Below are positions 63,646 through 64,000 of a stretch of DNA of 64,000 nucleotides, one piece after another; the stretch's first letter is position 1, and every line of letters begins with the position of its first letter. Source of the stretch: Punica granatum (Eukaryota > Streptophyta > Magnoliopsida > Myrtales > Lythraceae); NCBI RefSeq assembly GCF_007655135.1, contig NC_045128.1, positions 23,654,811 through 23,718,810 of the forward strand. The letters are read 5' to 3'. The notes under the pieces were generated by a model, which did not search any database, was not told the origin of the DNA, and was given only the letters and a program-made list of their open reading frames with translations. A program made the position numbers and the translations under genes.

Positions 63646-63671
63646 GTATTGCATTATTTCCAGGTTTAATC

Positions 63672-63702
<31 letters not shown>

Positions 63703-64000
63703 GTGGATACAATGGTAAAATCCTTACTAATTCATATGTTAATATACTATATATATTTTAAAGCAAATATTCAAAAATGTATGAAAAACATTTTGGTAAT
63801 TTAATATCATATCTTTAACAAATAAAAATATATTCATTATCTTAAGAAAATAACCAATGCATTAAATAGAGCTAGAAAAGAAAATGTCAAAATAATATAG
63901 GGGTAAAGTGATAAAATCCTCATTAATTCATATGTTAATATATTATATGTATTATAAAGAAAATATCAAAAAATATATGAAATATATTTCAGTAAGTTAT
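63646..64000. other. MIOX final intron (incomplete) with a diverged tandem repeat
   Basis: AT-rich. The phrase TAATTCATATGTTAATATA with about 60 following bases occurs near 63,729 and again near 63,924. No terminal MIOX exon is visible before the window ends. Confidence 0.5.

Noticed and set aside
1..64000. CRISPR arrays, operons, defence islands or other prokaryotic systems
   Set aside because: The window is clearly nuclear plant DNA with spliced genes; no regularly spaced direct repeats of CRISPR type were seen.

Overview
This is a plant nuclear genomic window, most likely from a eudicot. Intron-rich genes with GT-AG junctions sit among large tracts of transposable elements, and the recognisable proteins are plant-type: a chloroplast GDT1 family transporter with a transit peptide, plant myo-inositol oxygenase, a plant FAN1 nuclease and an angiosperm-type Hv1-like protein. 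I cannot name the species. There are no prokaryotic features: no operons, CRISPR arrays or ribosomal RNA.

Layout. 1-4.1 kb: intergenic, with a 1.3-kb foldback element. 4.1-12.6 kb: a FAN1 nuclease gene on the minus strand, reconstructed as 15 in-frame exons (939 aa). 12.6-26.8 kb: repeats only, with three copies or relatives of a long LTR-like repeat (A plus strand, B minus strand, D plus strand) and two short Mutator-type MITEs with 9-bp target duplications. 26.8-29.9 kb: AT-rich, with Helitron-like ends and an unrecognised ORF cluster. 29.9-30.7 kb: an intronless Hv1-like proton channel gene on the minus strand with a TATA box. 31.4-33.2 kb: a decayed Ty3/Gypsy remnant. 36.6-42.8 kb: a GDT1-like (CMT1/PAM71-HL type) chloroplast membrane transporter gene on the plus strand, 10 exons, 346 aa, with a SINE and a 34-nt poly-C run in its introns.

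47.0-56.6 kb: two collinear pieces of a VPS18 C-terminus (a pseudogene) are pushed 9 kb apart by LTR-like repeat copy C. Copy C is itself interrupted by a Ty1/Copia element (50,808-54,103) with matching LTRs and a CATGGC target duplication, and it also carries a LINE fragment. 58.4-64 kb: a MITE, then a myo-inositol oxygenase (MIOX) gene on the plus strand. Its second intron holds an 898-bp palindromic sibling of that MITE. Its last exon lies beyond the window edge, and one intron lacks a usable AG acceptor.

The genes are functionally independent: DNA crosslink repair, proton conductance, plastid Mn/Ca transport and inositol catabolism. The main story of the window is its layered transposon history. 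I found no convincing new multi-gene system. The most noteworthy items are the three-layer insertion into a VPS18 fragment, the head-to-head LTR-like repeats, the non-canonical voltage-sensor residues of the Hv1-like protein, and the broken splice site in MIOX.
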